From positions 1 through 39,956 of the forward strand of contig JAGAWQ010000090.1 in the NCBI GenBank assembly GCA_017941345.1: 39,956 nt of DNA, in the 5' to 3' direction. This document shows, piece by piece, positions 8,932 to 17,801 of the stretch (its first letter is position 1; each line of letters starts with the position of its first letter). Under the pieces are notes generated by a model that had not been told where the DNA came from, searched no databases, and was given only the letters and a program-made list of their open reading frames with translations. The DNA comes from Prevotella sp. GTDB taxonomy: Bacteria; Bacteroidota; Bacteroidia; Bacteroidales; Bacteroidaceae. A program made the translations under genes and the position numbers.

Positions 8932-9447
8932 ATGAAACGTGTAAGATGCCCAAAATGTGACAACTATATCACGTTCGACGAGACCAGATATGAAGCTGGC
9001 CAGTCGTTGGTATTCAAGTGCAACGAGTGTGGCAAGGAGTTTGGGATACGTATTGGCGTCAAAGCTAAAAAAGAGAATGAGGAAGCACCTGCCTGCGGTT
9101 CTATCGTCGTCATTGAAAACGTTTTTCACTATAAGCAAGTCATCCCGTTGAAAATGGGCAATAACGTGTTGGGACGCTATCAGAAAGGCAATCCTGCCAA
9201 CTGTACGTTCGAGACGGTAGATCCCAGCGTAGACCTGAACCACTGCACCATCAACGTCAGTCGCGACAAGAAGGGAACACTGGTCTATACGCTGTACGAC
9301 AACAACAGTAATACGGGTACGTTTGTAGGCGACGTGGAGCTCCAACCCCGTGAACGTCGCAGAATAGAAGACGGGACGCTATTCACCCTGGGCGCTACCA
9401 GCATTATCCTACGCACTGCCGATAGCGAGGAAAATCATTCCAAGTAA
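8932..9447 (+). CDS. Zinc-ribbon and FHA domain protein
   Basis: 171 residues. The N-terminus is a four-cysteine zinc ribbon (C6-P-K-C9 and C30-N-E-C33, MJ0042 type). Residues about 65-160 form an FHA domain: Gly81-Arg82 in VLGRYQ, the His104 position in LNHCTI (usually Ser-His) and NSNTGTFVG matching the conserved Asn/Gly loop. FHA domains bind phosphothreonine, so this is a likely reader of Ser/Thr kinase signalling in the cytoplasm. It is coupled to the preceding gene (3-base gap). Its last 39 bases overlap the end of the oppositely oriented EamA gene. A kinase homologue is encoded about 4 kb away. Confidence 0.88.
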   Translation: MKRVRCPKCDNYITFDETRYEAGQSLVFKCNECGKEFGIRIGVKAKKENEEAPACGSIVVIENVFHYKQVIPLKMGNNVLGRYQKGNPANCTFETVDPSVDLNHCTINVSRDKKGTLVYTLYDNNSNTGTFVGDVELQPRERRRIEDGTLFTLGATSIILRTADSEENHSK

Positions 9448-10326
9448 CACCAAAGCCAAATCGACGGCCTTCGCACGCAGATTCTTCTCGTGGAAGAAAG
9501 CCGCACCAAACAGGAAGCTGACCACCACGCTGCCTCGCCGTATCATGCTGACAATCGAAATCATAGCATCGGGAAGCGACAAGGAGTAGAAATACATAAA
9601 GTCGGCGGTAGAAAGGAACAGGCTGACAAAGATGATGCTCCAATGCCAACGGAAAGGCGTTGTCTCCTTGTGTTTTGGCCACCAGAGCAGCAACAGCATA
9701 GCCAACATCATGAAACACTGGTAGATATTATACCACGACTGCACCAACATACGGTTCAGCCCGACACCTCCGCTTTCAACGGGAGCCATCAGGTATTTGT
9801 CATAGAGTCCGCTGATAGCACCCAAGGCTGCTGCACCGACAATCATCCAAATCCAATGGTCATGCTTGAAGTCGATGCCCTCCTTCTTGCCACTGCGACT
9901 CAGCATCAGGAACGACAATACGGCTAAGGCGACACCGGCCCACTGCCATCCGTTCAGACGTTCGCCAAACACTAACAAGGCGCCTACCAGTACCATGACA
10001 GGACGAGTGGCATTGATGGGACCAACGATGGTCAGAGGAAGGTGTTTCATGCCAAAATAGCCTAACACCCAGCTGGAGAGTACGATAAGCGCTTTCAGGA
10101 GCACGTACTTATGTTCGTCCCATCCTCCCGATGCGACATAGAAAACGGTATCGTCGAGTGTCTGAGTGGTCGCACTCAGAACGATAAAAGGCAGGAAAAT
10201 AAGTGATGAAAACAGGGTGTTCAGAAAAAGAACGGGCAGAACGGCATTCTTGTGTAACGCCTCTTTCTTAAAAGAATCATAGCAGCCTAACAGCGCTGCA
10301 GACATAAAAGCTAATATCAGCCACAT
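9409..10326 (-). CDS. EamA/DMT-superfamily transporter
   Basis: A 305-residue integral membrane protein with about ten hydrophobic helices in two similar halves, as in the drug/metabolite transporter superfamily. The first half runs from MWLILAFMSAALLGCYDSF to the GPINATRPVMVLVGALLVFGE region. The second runs from WIWMIVGAAALGAISGLYDKY to the C-terminal LALVLLGMIFLAIGSA. The RRGSVVVSFLFGAAFFHEK motif near the end is typical of EamA repeats. The substrate cannot be told from sequence. It lies 9 bases downstream of truA, likely in one transcript, and overlaps the FHA gene tail to tail. Confidence 0.88.
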   Translation of the reverse strand: MWLILAFMSAALLGCYDSFKKEALHKNAVLPVLFLNTLFSSLIFLPFIVLSATTQTLDDTVFYVASGGWDEHKYVLLKALIVLSSWVLGYFGMKHLPLTIVGPINATRPVMVLVGALLVFGERLNGWQWAGVALAVLSFLMLSRSGKKEGIDFKHDHWIWMIVGAAALGAISGLYDKYLMAPVESGGVGLNRMLVQSWYNIYQCFMMLAMLLLLWWPKHKETTPFRWHWSIIFVSLFLSTADFMYFYSLSLPDAMISIVSMIRRGSVVVSFLFGAAFFHEKNLRAKAVDLALVLLGMIFLAIGSA

Positions 10327-10335
10327 ATCTCGGAA

Positions 10336-11064
10336 TCAATACTTTACATCTTCTAAAAACAAAGCCTGAGCAGGCATCGACTCACCTGCCTGGGTGCGCC
10401 TTTTGCCTTCAATTACCAGACGGAACTCGTCGAGAGGCATCCTGTGGCGACCTACTTCAACGAGGGTGCCCACCACCGCACGAACCATATTGCGCAGGAA
10501 ACGGTTGGCCTCAATCTCGAAATACCACTCTGTAGGCGAAGTTTGGTGCCACTGAGCCTTCGTTATATGGCAGATAGTCGTCTTCACATCGGAGCCTGCC
10601 TTGCAAAAAGCCCCGAAATCATCGTATTCAAGGAGTAGCTGTGCGGCCTCATTCATCAACTGATAGTCAAGCACATAGTGCAGTTCCAAGGAATACTGCC
10701 GATGAAATGGCGACTTTTGCGTATGAACATAATAGTGGTAAAGGCGCGACGTAGCAGAGAAACGTGCATGAAGGTCGGCATCCACTTGCTCGACGCCATA
10801 AACGGCGATATCAACGGGTAAAAGGCCATTCAGTTTCTTCACCAGCACGGTCTGGTCGAAAACAACATCAGTATCAAAATGGGCTGCCATCCGACGGGCA
10901 TGAACACCGGCATCTGTACGTCCTGCACCCGTCACGCTGATGTCTTCACGCAACAGGAGGGACATACAGCGCTGCAATTCACTCTGTATCGTAACGCCAT
11001 TGGGCTGTATCTGCCAACCATGATAGTTGGTGCCATCGTATCCAAACCAAATAAAATATCTCAT
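10336..11064 (-). CDS. truA: tRNA pseudouridine(38-40) synthase
   Basis: Converts uridines 38-40 of the tRNA anticodon arm to pseudouridine. The N-terminus MRYFIWFGYDGTNYHGWQ is characteristic, the catalytic aspartate is Asp51 in GAGRTDAGVHA, and the C-terminal FLRNMVRAVVGTLVEVG motif is present. The 242-residue length is normal. The frame is open to 11076, but that codon is a TTG inside the -7 box, so the ATG at 11064 is the start; it lies only eight bases from the box. The EamA gene follows. Confidence 0.96.
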   Translation of the reverse strand: MRYFIWFGYDGTNYHGWQIQPNGVTIQSELQRCMSLLLREDISVTGAGRTDAGVHARRMAAHFDTDVVFDQTVLVKKLNGLLPVDIAVYGVEQVDADLHARFSATSRLYHYYVHTQKSPFHRQYSLELHYVLDYQLMNEAAQLLLEYDDFGAFCKAGSDVKTTICHITKAQWHQTSPTEWYFEIEANRFLRNMVRAVVGTLVEVGRHRMPLDEFRLVIEGKRRTQAGESMPAQALFLEDVKY

Positions 11065-11072
11065 AACCGGCT

Positions 11073-11081
11073 GCAAAATTA
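11073..11081 (-). promoter_or_regulatory. truA promoter -7 box
   Basis: The minus strand reads TAATTTTGC, eight bases upstream of the truA ATG. The resulting 5' leader would be nearly absent. Confidence 0.6.
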
Positions 11082-11125
11082 ATAAAATTTCTCTAAACTC
11101 TTACCGCTAACCCCAAAACTTTTAT

Positions 11126-11134
11126 TATCTTTGC
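11126..11134 (+). promoter_or_regulatory. -7 box of the EFR1 gene
   Basis: TATCTTTGC ends three bases before the ATG at 11138, implying a leaderless transcript. No clear -33 TTG is visible. Confidence 0.6.
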
Positions 11135-11137
11135 ACC

Positions 11138-11908
11138 ATGATATTCTATTTTTCAGGTACAGGCAATACAAAATGGGTGGCTCAGCAGTTAGCAGCAGCT
11201 ACTGGCGAGCAGTTGTTATATATCCCCGACGAGCTGAAAAGGGGCTCAATGGACTATACGCTTCAGGACGACGAGCGACTGGGGTTCTGTTTTCCTACGC
11301 ACGGATGGCAACCGCCACGAATAGTTCGTGATTTCATCAGGAAAGCGACGTTTCATCATAGCGGCTACGTATATGCTGTGACCACCTGTGGCGATAATAT
11401 GGGGCACGCGATGCGCATTCTGAACAAAGAGCTGGCTGCTAAGGGGTTGCATGCAGAGAGCACGTTCGCTGTACTAATGCCCGAATCGAACGTATGTTTC
11501 TCCTTCCTGCATCTGGACACACCCGAACGTGAACACCAGAAGAAAGAACAGGCGAAAGGAACAGTAGCCCACATCTGCCAAGTGGTCAAGGAGCGTCAGA
11601 AGGGCGTGAACGAATTGATTAAAGGCGCCATCCCCTTCACGTATACTTACGTGATTGGTGGGTATTACAACAAACACCTGATTACTGACGAGAAATTCTG
11701 GGTTGACCAGGAGGCCTGTATCCAGTGCGGACTATGCAGCAAGCTCTGTCCTGTCGACGATATAGAAGGACTGCCACCACGCTGGAAACATGATGGCAGT
11801 TGTACAAATTGTCTGGCGTGCTATCACCACTGTCCGCAACATGCGATACACTGGGGGAAGATGAAGCGCGGCCAATACTATTTCAATAGACGCGAGGACC
11901 GAAAATAG
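11138..11908 (+). CDS. EFR1-type flavodoxin/ferredoxin fusion
   Basis: 256 residues combining an N-terminal flavodoxin-like FMN domain (IFYFSGTGNT, residues 2-11, the phosphate-binding loop) with a C-terminal bicluster ferredoxin. Two [4Fe-4S] motifs are visible: CIQCGLCSKLCP and CTNCLACYHHCP. This matches the EFR1-family ferrodoxins of anaerobes, which should move electrons between FMN and iron-sulfur clusters in the cytoplasm; the physiological partner is unknown. The gene stands alone. Its start is the ATG three bases after a -7 box, and its last 26 bases overlap yggS on the other strand. Confidence 0.92.
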   Translation: MIFYFSGTGNTKWVAQQLAAATGEQLLYIPDELKRGSMDYTLQDDERLGFCFPTHGWQPPRIVRDFIRKATFHHSGYVYAVTTCGDNMGHAMRILNKELAAKGLHAESTFAVLMPESNVCFSFLHLDTPEREHQKKEQAKGTVAHICQVVKERQKGVNELIKGAIPFTYTYVIGGYYNKHLITDEKFWVDQEACIQCGLCSKLCPVDDIEGLPPRWKHDGSCTNCLACYHHCPQHAIHWGKMKRGQYYFNRREDRK

Positions 11909-12560
11909 TCGTCCCTATCCTCACCATCGTAGAACCTTCCTCTACCGCAATGCGATAATCGTGACTCATACCCCACGAACGCTCGCAGAACCAAGGTGCA
12001 TCAGCAAAATACTCTGCTTTCAACTCATCGAAGAGATTCCTGGCGATGTGGAACTCCTGGCGAATCTGTTGCTCATCGTCCACATACGAGGCCATCATCA
12101 TTAATCCGCAGATGCGGACATGCTGAAGCTGTCGCCATTCTCCATCAGCCAGCAAAGTGCGACAGGCGTCAGGGGTAAGTCCGTATTTCGTTTCCTCAGA
12201 GGCGATATGAAGTTCTAAAAGCACATCGATAACACGCTCATTCTTAGCTGCTTGCTTATCAATCTCTTTAAGTAGCTTTAAGGAATCTACAGCTTCTATC
12301 ATCGTGATGTAAGGTGCGATATATTTCACCTTATTGGTCTGCAAATGGCCGATGAAATGCCACAAAATGTCATGAGGCAGCGTCTCTACCTTCTGGCGCA
12401 ACTCCTGCTCATGACTCTCGCCAAAGATACGCTGTCCTTCAGCATAGGCCTCCTCGATATATTCGTTGGGATGATATTTGCTGATGGCAACCAGACGCAC
12501 ACCTTGTGGCAAACTGGAGAGAACCTCGTTCAAATGGCCCTTAACATCGTAATCGACCAT
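11883..12560 (-). CDS. yggS: YggS-family PLP homeostasis protein
   Basis: A 225-residue single-domain PLP-binding protein of the PLPBP/YggS/PROSC family, which keeps pyridoxal phosphate and amino-acid pools balanced and has no firmly assigned enzymatic activity. The PLP lysine is Lys28 in LVAISKYHP. Other signatures are FGESHEQEL (usually FGENxxQE), WHFIGHLQTNKVK, GLMMMA and the C-terminal SWGMSHDYRIAVEEGSTMVRIGT, given here as key pieces. It is the last gene of the kinase homologue-DUF4494-yggS set, starting 4 bases after the DUF4494 stop, and overlaps the EFR1 gene tail to tail. Confidence 0.94.
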   Translation of the reverse strand: MVDYDVKGHLNEVLSSLPQGVRLVAISKYHPNEYIEEAYAEGQRIFGESHEQELRQKVETLPHDILWHFIGHLQTNKVKYIAPYITMIEAVDSLKLLKEIDKQAAKNERVIDVLLELHIASEETKYGLTPDACRTLLADGEWRQLQHVRICGLMMMASYVDDEQQIRQEFHIARNLFDELKAEYFADAPWFCERSWGMSHDYRIAVEEGSTMVRIGTTIFGPRVY

Positions 12561-12564
12561 AGCG

Positions 12565-13044
12565 CTACCCTTCTACCTCAGGCTTCTCGTCAGCCTGTTT
12601 CTTGGCATATTCGAAGACATCCATCAGCGTAGTCTCAGCAACAGCGGAAATGACATAGTCAATCATCGTGCCTCCCATCACCTCGTCGATATTCTTCACG
12701 GCGCCATTCAGCGTACCTGCCTGTACCAAGTAATTCACGTTGTTGCGCTTCTCCTTCTCCGTCTTCTCATCGATGGTGATAAACTGGAGCTTGGCCTTAT
12801 ACCAACGGTCGGCCATTTCATCATCGCTGAAGAAAATCTCGCCATACGGAGCTATCTTTATATCCTTTATCTTAAACTCGCCGCTAATGTAGCTGGACAT
12901 TTCCTCCATGATACGCTTCTCTGCCTCGGTGAAACTTAAAGCGTCTACGGCATAGTTTTCAATTACCTTCTTCTGCAAGCCATCTTCCATGACCTTCTCA
13001 TAGCTGATCTTGCACTCAAACCATGTTGCTGTTCTTGATCTCAT
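12565..13044 (-). CDS. DUF4494 family protein
   Basis: 159 residues, no signal peptide or membrane segment. The sequence opens MRSRTATWFECKISYEKV and contains the repeated Trp/Tyr/Phe and Glu/Lys pattern of the DUF4494 family that I recall from Bacteroidales (LSFTEAEKRIMEE; KIAPYGEIFFSDD; WYKAKLQFITIDEKTEKEKR). The C-terminal helix region is Lys/Glu rich. It lies 32 bases after the kinase homologue and 4 bases before yggS, suggesting one transcript. Function unknown. Confidence 0.8.
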   Translation of the reverse strand: MRSRTATWFECKISYEKVMEDGLQKKVIENYAVDALSFTEAEKRIMEEMSSYISGEFKIKDIKIAPYGEIFFSDDEMADRWYKAKLQFITIDEKTEKEKRNNVNYLVQAGTLNGAVKNIDEVMGGTMIDYVISAVAETTLMDVFEYAKKQADEKPEVEG

Positions 13045-13076
13045 TGTGTTTTATTAATTTGATTTTGTGATATGAT

Positions 13077-14348
13077 TTATTTCTTCTCGGGCAACTGGAC
13101 GCCTCGGCTATTGGTGCCACCCAGTTGTTTCTTCTTCTCGTTGGAAATACGTTCGATAATCTCGCTGGCAATGAGTTGTGCGCGCTCCGCTGTCAGACTG
13201 GCTTCCTCGCCCATCTTCTGCTGGAGCTCCATCAGTTCGCGGATAGTCTCCTGATTATCAGCCATGAACTGCTTCTCACTATTACTCATGTATGTCTTAC
13301 TATAAATCTTCGAGAGAATACGATCGGCCTCTTTCTCAAAATTCTTACGGAATATCTGCTCGGCCTTAGCCTGATAGTCGGGCGTAGGCTGTGCCACCTC
13401 GACAGAATCAGCATCAGAACTTTCGTAATCTACACTGTCTGAGCTGACAACACCCAATTCCTCGGGAGAGAATCCGTCATCCAGCAAGTCGTCTGTAGCC
13501 TGACGGGGAGCAGGCTTAACATACTCGATAGGATTTGACTCTGGGAAAGTCTCGAAATAGATACCGATACAAGCTAAGGCAATCACCGAAGCGATAACGA
13601 ATGTGACGACAGATTTGAATGTTCCGCGACGCTTTTCGACTGATTTCAACATATCCACCGGAGTATTAAAGCGGTCTTCAGGCGACTCGCTGCATGCTTT
13701 CTTAATAGCAAGTTTATACTCCATCGGCATAGAGGCTTTCTCAAATAAAGACTCCATGAACTTTCCTAAAGAATAGACATCACAACGGTCATCAATCGTA
13801 CCGTGTTTCAGTACCTCAGGAGCCACATAGGACGCATCAGAACCATAGAAGGCCTCCTGATCCGTCAGTCCTAAATAATAGGAGCCGTGTGAGAGCAACA
13901 TCACAGCATGGTCGCCCTTGCGGACAAACACCGTGCGAGGTGAAAAGCATATCTGACGAATATCTTTCTCGTGAAGATAGGTGGTCGTCTCAACCAACGT
14001 CTTTAGCGTATTGTCAATGAAGTCCTTTTCGGCCACTACTGCAGGCGATTCGCTCAACAACTGTTCAAACGACATGAATGTACCTGACTCCAATATCAGT
14101 TGGCTGATTTCTTGCTCTGCCTTGATAGGCTCAAAATGCAACTGGTGGTTATTTGCCAAGGTCCCATTCTCCTCACACTCCTTCTGAAGCGCCTTGGAAA
14201 ATACGATATTCTGGTGTAAATCCATCCGGATATCCACCAGTCCCCGATACTTGCCGTCCACTTGCTTGCGATAGTATTCGCCGATAGGCAACTGAGTCAG
14301 ATTCAGCTTTCCATCATTCTTGGCTGCCAACAATTCTTCGTAGTTCAT
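13077..14348 (-). CDS. Membrane-anchored protein kinase homologue, probably a pseudokinase
   Basis: 423 residues. Residues about 1-240 resemble a Ser/Thr kinase domain: YVAPEVL (174-180, APE motif), DRCDVYSLGKFME (187-199, subdomain IX) and KACSESPEDRF (217-227). The catalytic elements are missing: the expected HRDxKPxN reads QICFSPRT (132-139, Asp replaced by Cys) and DFG reads SHG (153-155). No glycine loop or VAIK lysine is seen. A membrane helix at 246-265 is followed by about 155 residues outside, acidic then helical, ending EKKKQLGG...EKK. It may sense or scaffold instead of phosphorylating (inference). The start is the ATG giving MNYEELLAAK; the longer frame to 14402 crosses the promoter. 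Confidence 0.8.
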   Translation of the reverse strand: MNYEELLAAKNDGKLNLTQLPIGEYYRKQVDGKYRGLVDIRMDLHQNIVFSKALQKECEENGTLANNHQLHFEPIKAEQEISQLILESGTFMSFEQLLSESPAVVAEKDFIDNTLKTLVETTTYLHEKDIRQICFSPRTVFVRKGDHAVMLLSHGSYYLGLTDQEAFYGSDASYVAPEVLKHGTIDDRCDVYSLGKFMESLFEKASMPMEYKLAIKKACSESPEDRFNTPVDMLKSVEKRRGTFKSVVTFVIASVIALACIGIYFETFPESNPIEYVKPAPRQATDDLLDDGFSPEELGVVSSDSVDYESSDADSVEVAQPTPDYQAKAEQIFRKNFEKEADRILSKIYSKTYMSNSEKQFMADNQETIRELMELQQKMGEEASLTAERAQLIASEIIERISNEKKKQLGGTNSRGVQLPEKK

Positions 14349-14372
14349 ACGCCATTCTTTTGCTTTTGTTGC

Positions 14373-14381
14373 GCAAAAGTA
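14373..14381 (-). promoter_or_regulatory. -7 box of the pseudokinase operon
   Basis: The minus strand reads TACTTTTGC, about 25 bases upstream of the ATG at 14348, divergent from the aminotransferase promoter. Confidence 0.55.
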
Positions 14382-14423
14382 AGCATAATTTCCGAATATC
14401 ACAAAATAATTATGAATTATTAA

Positions 14424-14455
14424 TTGTGTGATTGATTAAAAATTTGTACCTTTGC
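14424..14455 (+). promoter_or_regulatory. Aminotransferase promoter
   Basis: TTG (14424-14426), a 20-base spacer, then TACCTTTGC (14447-14455). This gives a leader of about 20-25 bases before the ATG at 14484. Confidence 0.75.
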
Positions 14456-14483
14456 ACGCAATTAAAATAAACACAACACAAAC

Positions 14484-15686
14484 ATGCCGGAAATATCTGT
14501 ACGCGGACTGGAAATGCCCGAGTCGCCTATTAGGAAACTCGCCCCCTTGGCTGCAGCGGCCAAAAAACGTGGCACCAAGGTCTATCATCTGAACATTGGA
14601 CAGCCAGATTTACCTACTCCACAAGTAGGTTTGGATGCTTTGAAACGCATTGACCGAGATATTCTTGAATATTCACCTTCGCAGGGGTATCTAAGCTACC
14701 GCGAAAAGTTGGTCAACTACTATGCGAAATATAATATTAATGTGACAGCTGACGATATCATCATCACCTCGGGAGGTTCTGAGGCTGTGCTGTTCGCCTT
14801 TATGTCATGTCTGAATCCTGGCGACGAGATTATCGTCCCTGAGCCTGCCTATGCCAACTATATGGCGTTCGCCATTTCTGCGGGAGCCAAGATTCGTACC
14901 ATCGCAACGACCATCGACGAGGGTTTCTCGCTGCCTAAGGTGGAGAAGTTTGAGGAACTCATCAACGACCGAACACGTGCCATCATGATTTGCAACCCCA
15001 ACAACCCGACCGGATATCTGTATACACGACGTGAGATGAACCAGATACGCGACTTGGTGAAGAAATACGACCTGTATCTTTTCTCCGACGAGGTGTATCG
15101 TGAGTATATCTATACGGGGTCGCCCTATATCTCAGCCTGCCATTTGGAAGGCATTGAGCAGAACGTCATCCTGATTGACTCTGTATCAAAGCGTTATTCT
15201 GAGTGCGGTATCCGCATCGGAGCACTCATCACCAAGAATGTTGAAGTGCGCAAGGCTGTCATGAAATTCTGTCAGGCTCGCCTCTCGCCTCCCCTCATTG
15301 GCCAAATTGTAGCTGAAGCATCGCTTGATGCACCAGAGGAGTATTATCGCGACGTATATGATGAGTATGTAGAGCGCAGAAAGTGTCTGATAGACGGGTT
15401 GAACCGCATTCCAGGCGTCTATTCACCCATCCCTATGGGGGCTTTTTACACAGTAGCCAAACTGCCTGTTGACGATGCGGAGAAATTCTGCAGATGGTGT
15501 CTTGCCGAATTCAACTACGAAGGCGAGACGGTTATGATGGCTCCGGCAGCTGGCTTCTACACTACTCCTGGCGCTGGTGTCAATCAGGTCCGTATCGCCT
15601 ATGTGCTGAAGAAAGAAGACCTGGAGCGCGCACTCTTCGTTCTGCGCAAAGCACTGGAAGCTTACCCTGGTCGAGTTGAGGAATGA
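14484..15686 (+). CDS. PLP-dependent aminotransferase, class I/II
   Basis: 400 residues, fold type I aminotransferase of the aspartate/tyrosine/aromatic group. Visible landmarks are NIGQPDLPTP (37-46), ITSGGSEAV (94-102), CNPNNPTG (170-177), SDEVYREY (201-208) and the PLP lysine Lys236 in DSVSKRYSECGIRIG. The substrate cannot be fixed; aspartate or a branched/aromatic amino acid is plausible. The ATG follows a good promoter. The stop overlaps the next gene's start by four bases (ATGA), so the ABC permease is translationally coupled. Confidence 0.92.
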   Translation: MPEISVRGLEMPESPIRKLAPLAAAAKKRGTKVYHLNIGQPDLPTPQVGLDALKRIDRDILEYSPSQGYLSYREKLVNYYAKYNINVTADDIIITSGGSEAVLFAFMSCLNPGDEIIVPEPAYANYMAFAISAGAKIRTIATTIDEGFSLPKVEKFEELINDRTRAIMICNPNNPTGYLYTRREMNQIRDLVKKYDLYLFSDEVYREYIYTGSPYISACHLEGIEQNVILIDSVSKRYSECGIRIGALITKNVEVRKAVMKFCQARLSPPLIGQIVAEASLDAPEEYYRDVYDEYVERRKCLIDGLNRIPGVYSPIPMGAFYTVAKLPVDDAEKFCRWCLAEFNYEGETVMMAPAAGFYTTPGAGVNQVRIAYVLKKEDLERALFVLRKALEAYPGRVEE

Positions 15687-16930
15687 ATCTCCCGCTTTTC
15701 ATAGCTCGCCGTATCTATTCCTCTGGCGGACAACGTCGTGAGGTGAGTCGACCTGCCATTCAAATAGCTACTCTTGGTGTGGCTATCGGACTGGCAGTCA
15801 TGATTATTACGGTGAGTGTGGTGTTTGGCTTCAAACATACTATTCGAGACAAGGTCGTGGGCTTTGGAAGTCACATCCGCATTGAGAACTTTCTGACAGA
15901 ACAGACTGCCAGCCCTGCCCCTATTTGTATCAGCGATACCCTGATGCACAACCTGAAAGCGATTAACAATGTTAGCCATATTGCACCCTATTCGCTGACA
16001 CAAGGTATCCTGAAAACAGAAGAAGACTTTTTGGGTGTTGTATTCAAGGGCGTTGGCAAAGATTACAACCTCAAATTCCTGAAAGAGCATTTGACAGAAG
16101 GCAAGATGCCGGTATTTACCGACGACAAATCGTCTTATCAGTTGCTCATTTCCAAACAAATGGCAGACAAGTTGAGGCTAAAGACAGGCGATAGGGTGTT
16201 TGCCTATTTCGTAGGAAATGATGATGTACGTGCACGTAAGTTTACGGTTACAGGCATCTATCAGACCAACATGAACCAATTCGACCAGCTGCTTTGCTTT
16301 ACCGACTACCAAGTGCCCATCCGACTGAATGGCTGGGAGCATGACCAATGTAGCGGTGCAGAAATCATGGTCAGCAACTTCGACCAATTAGAAGAAACAG
16401 CCCAACAGATACAGCATTTAATCAATCATGACAGCGATAGATATGGTGAAACCTATACATCACAAACCATCTACGAATCATATCCTCAGATATTCTCATG
16501 GCTTGACCTGCTTGACATCAACGTGTGGATTATCCTGGCGCTGATGGTTTGCGTAGCGGGCTTTACCATGATTAGCGGACTGCTTATCATCATCTTGGAA
16601 CGCACACAAATGATTGGTCTGCTGAAGGCATTAGGAACCCGTAACAGTACAATCCGCAAAACTTTCCTTTGGTTCGCCGCTTTTATCATTAGTCAAGGAT
16701 TGCTTTTGGGCGATCTCATCGGCATCGGTATTGTTGTGCTGCAACAGGCCACAGGCTTTGTGAAGCTTGACCCAGTCAGCTATTATGTCGACACCGCTCC
16801 GATGGAACTGAATATTCCCATCATTGTAGCACTTAATGTAGCCACGCTGCTCATTAGCATCTTCGTACTGATAGCGCCGAGCTTCCTCGTCTCGCATATT
16901 CACCCCGCGAAGGCGATGCATTTCGAATAA
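15683..16930 (+). CDS. LolC/LolE-type ABC transporter permease
   Basis: 415 residues of the FtsX/MacB permease superfamily. The N-terminus is LPLFIARRIYSSGGQRREVSRPAIQIATL-like (key: ARR, SRPAI), then a first membrane helix (about 29-49, LGVAIGLAVMIITVSVVFGF). A periplasmic domain of about 220 residues follows, and three further helices lie at the C-terminus (WIILALMVCVAGFTMISGLLI; FLWFAAFIISQGLLLGDLIG; ALNVATLLISIFVLIAPSFL). This layout matches LolC/E, which extract lipoproteins from the inner membrane. No LolD-type ATPase is adjacent. The start overlaps the aminotransferase stop. Confidence 0.88.
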   Translation: MNLPLFIARRIYSSGGQRREVSRPAIQIATLGVAIGLAVMIITVSVVFGFKHTIRDKVVGFGSHIRIENFLTEQTASPAPICISDTLMHNLKAINNVSHIAPYSLTQGILKTEEDFLGVVFKGVGKDYNLKFLKEHLTEGKMPVFTDDKSSYQLLISKQMADKLRLKTGDRVFAYFVGNDDVRARKFTVTGIYQTNMNQFDQLLCFTDYQVPIRLNGWEHDQCSGAEIMVSNFDQLEETAQQIQHLINHDSDRYGETYTSQTIYESYPQIFSWLDLLDINVWIILALMVCVAGFTMISGLLIIILERTQMIGLLKALGTRNSTIRKTFLWFAAFIISQGLLLGDLIGIGIVVLQQATGFVKLDPVSYYVDTAPMELNIPIIVALNVATLLISIFVLIAPSFLVSHIHPAKAMHFE

Positions 16931-16964
16931 TCACACATTATTAATATATATAAAGTAAACAACT

Positions 16965-17777
16965 ATGAACAATCTATTCAACATCAAAGACAATGTGGTT
17001 GTCATCACTGGCGGAACAGGTGTCCTCGGACGCGCTATCGCCAAGTATCTGGCACAGGAAGGTGCGAAAGTCATCATTCTCGGACGTAAGGAAGAAGTAG
17101 GTCAGGCTATAGCCGCTGAAATCCAGCAGGCTGGTGGAGTCTGCGAGTTTATGAAGACCGACGTCATGAATCAGGCTGTCGTTCAACAGAACTGTGACGA
17201 CATCCTGGCTAAATACGGACACATCGACACGCTGCTTAATGCCGCTGGTGGTAATATGCCAGGCGCAACCATCGCTCCCGACAAGACATTCTTCGACCTT
17301 GACCCAGCTCAGTTTCAAACTGTCCTCAATCTAAACCTTACAGGTACCGTCATTCCTACACAGGTATTCCTGAAGCCTATGGTTAAGCAAGGCAAGGGCT
17401 CTATCATCAACTTCTCGTCGATGGCCGCTTTCCGCCCAATGACGCGCGTCTGTGGCTATGCAGCAGCAAAGGCAGGTATCTCTAACTTTACAGCCTATAT
17501 GGCTACGGAGTGTGCCAAGAAGTTTGGTGAGGGCATCCGTGTTAACGCCATAGCCCCAGGCTTTTTTATCACAGAGCAAAACCGTTCGTTGCTGACCAAT
17601 CCTGATGGCACTTATACCCAGCGTGGACAGGATGTGATTCGTCAAACACCATTCGGACGCATGGGCGATCCCGATGAACTTTGTGGCACCATCCATTATC
17701 TGATGTCAGAAGCCTCGAAATTCGTGACAGGAACAGTTGCTGTGGTCGATGGAGGCTTTAATGCCTTTGCAATGTAA
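16965..17777 (+). CDS. SDR-family oxidoreductase (D-mannonate oxidoreductase-like)
   Basis: 270 residues, classical short-chain dehydrogenase. The NAD(P)-binding motif is TGGTGVLG near residue 17, NAAGG marks the NNAG position, and the catalytic set is Ser in NFSSMAAF and Tyr/Lys in YAAAKAG. The C-terminus ends in GTVAVVDGGFNAF. The overall sequence resembles the SDR enzymes annotated in Bacteroidales as D-mannonate oxidoreductase, but no other hexuronate gene is nearby, so the substrate is uncertain. It begins 34 bases after the ABC permease and is closed by a strong terminator. Confidence 0.85.
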   Translation: MNNLFNIKDNVVVITGGTGVLGRAIAKYLAQEGAKVIILGRKEEVGQAIAAEIQQAGGVCEFMKTDVMNQAVVQQNCDDILAKYGHIDTLLNAAGGNMPGATIAPDKTFFDLDPAQFQTVLNLNLTGTVIPTQVFLKPMVKQGKGSIINFSSMAAFRPMTRVCGYAAAKAGISNFTAYMATECAKKFGEGIRVNAIAPGFFITEQNRSLLTNPDGTYTQRGQDVIRQTPFGRMGDPDELCGTIHYLMSEASKFVTGTVAVVDGGFNAFAM

Positions 17778-17801
17778 GAGGATACTTTTAAATAACAAAC
17801 T

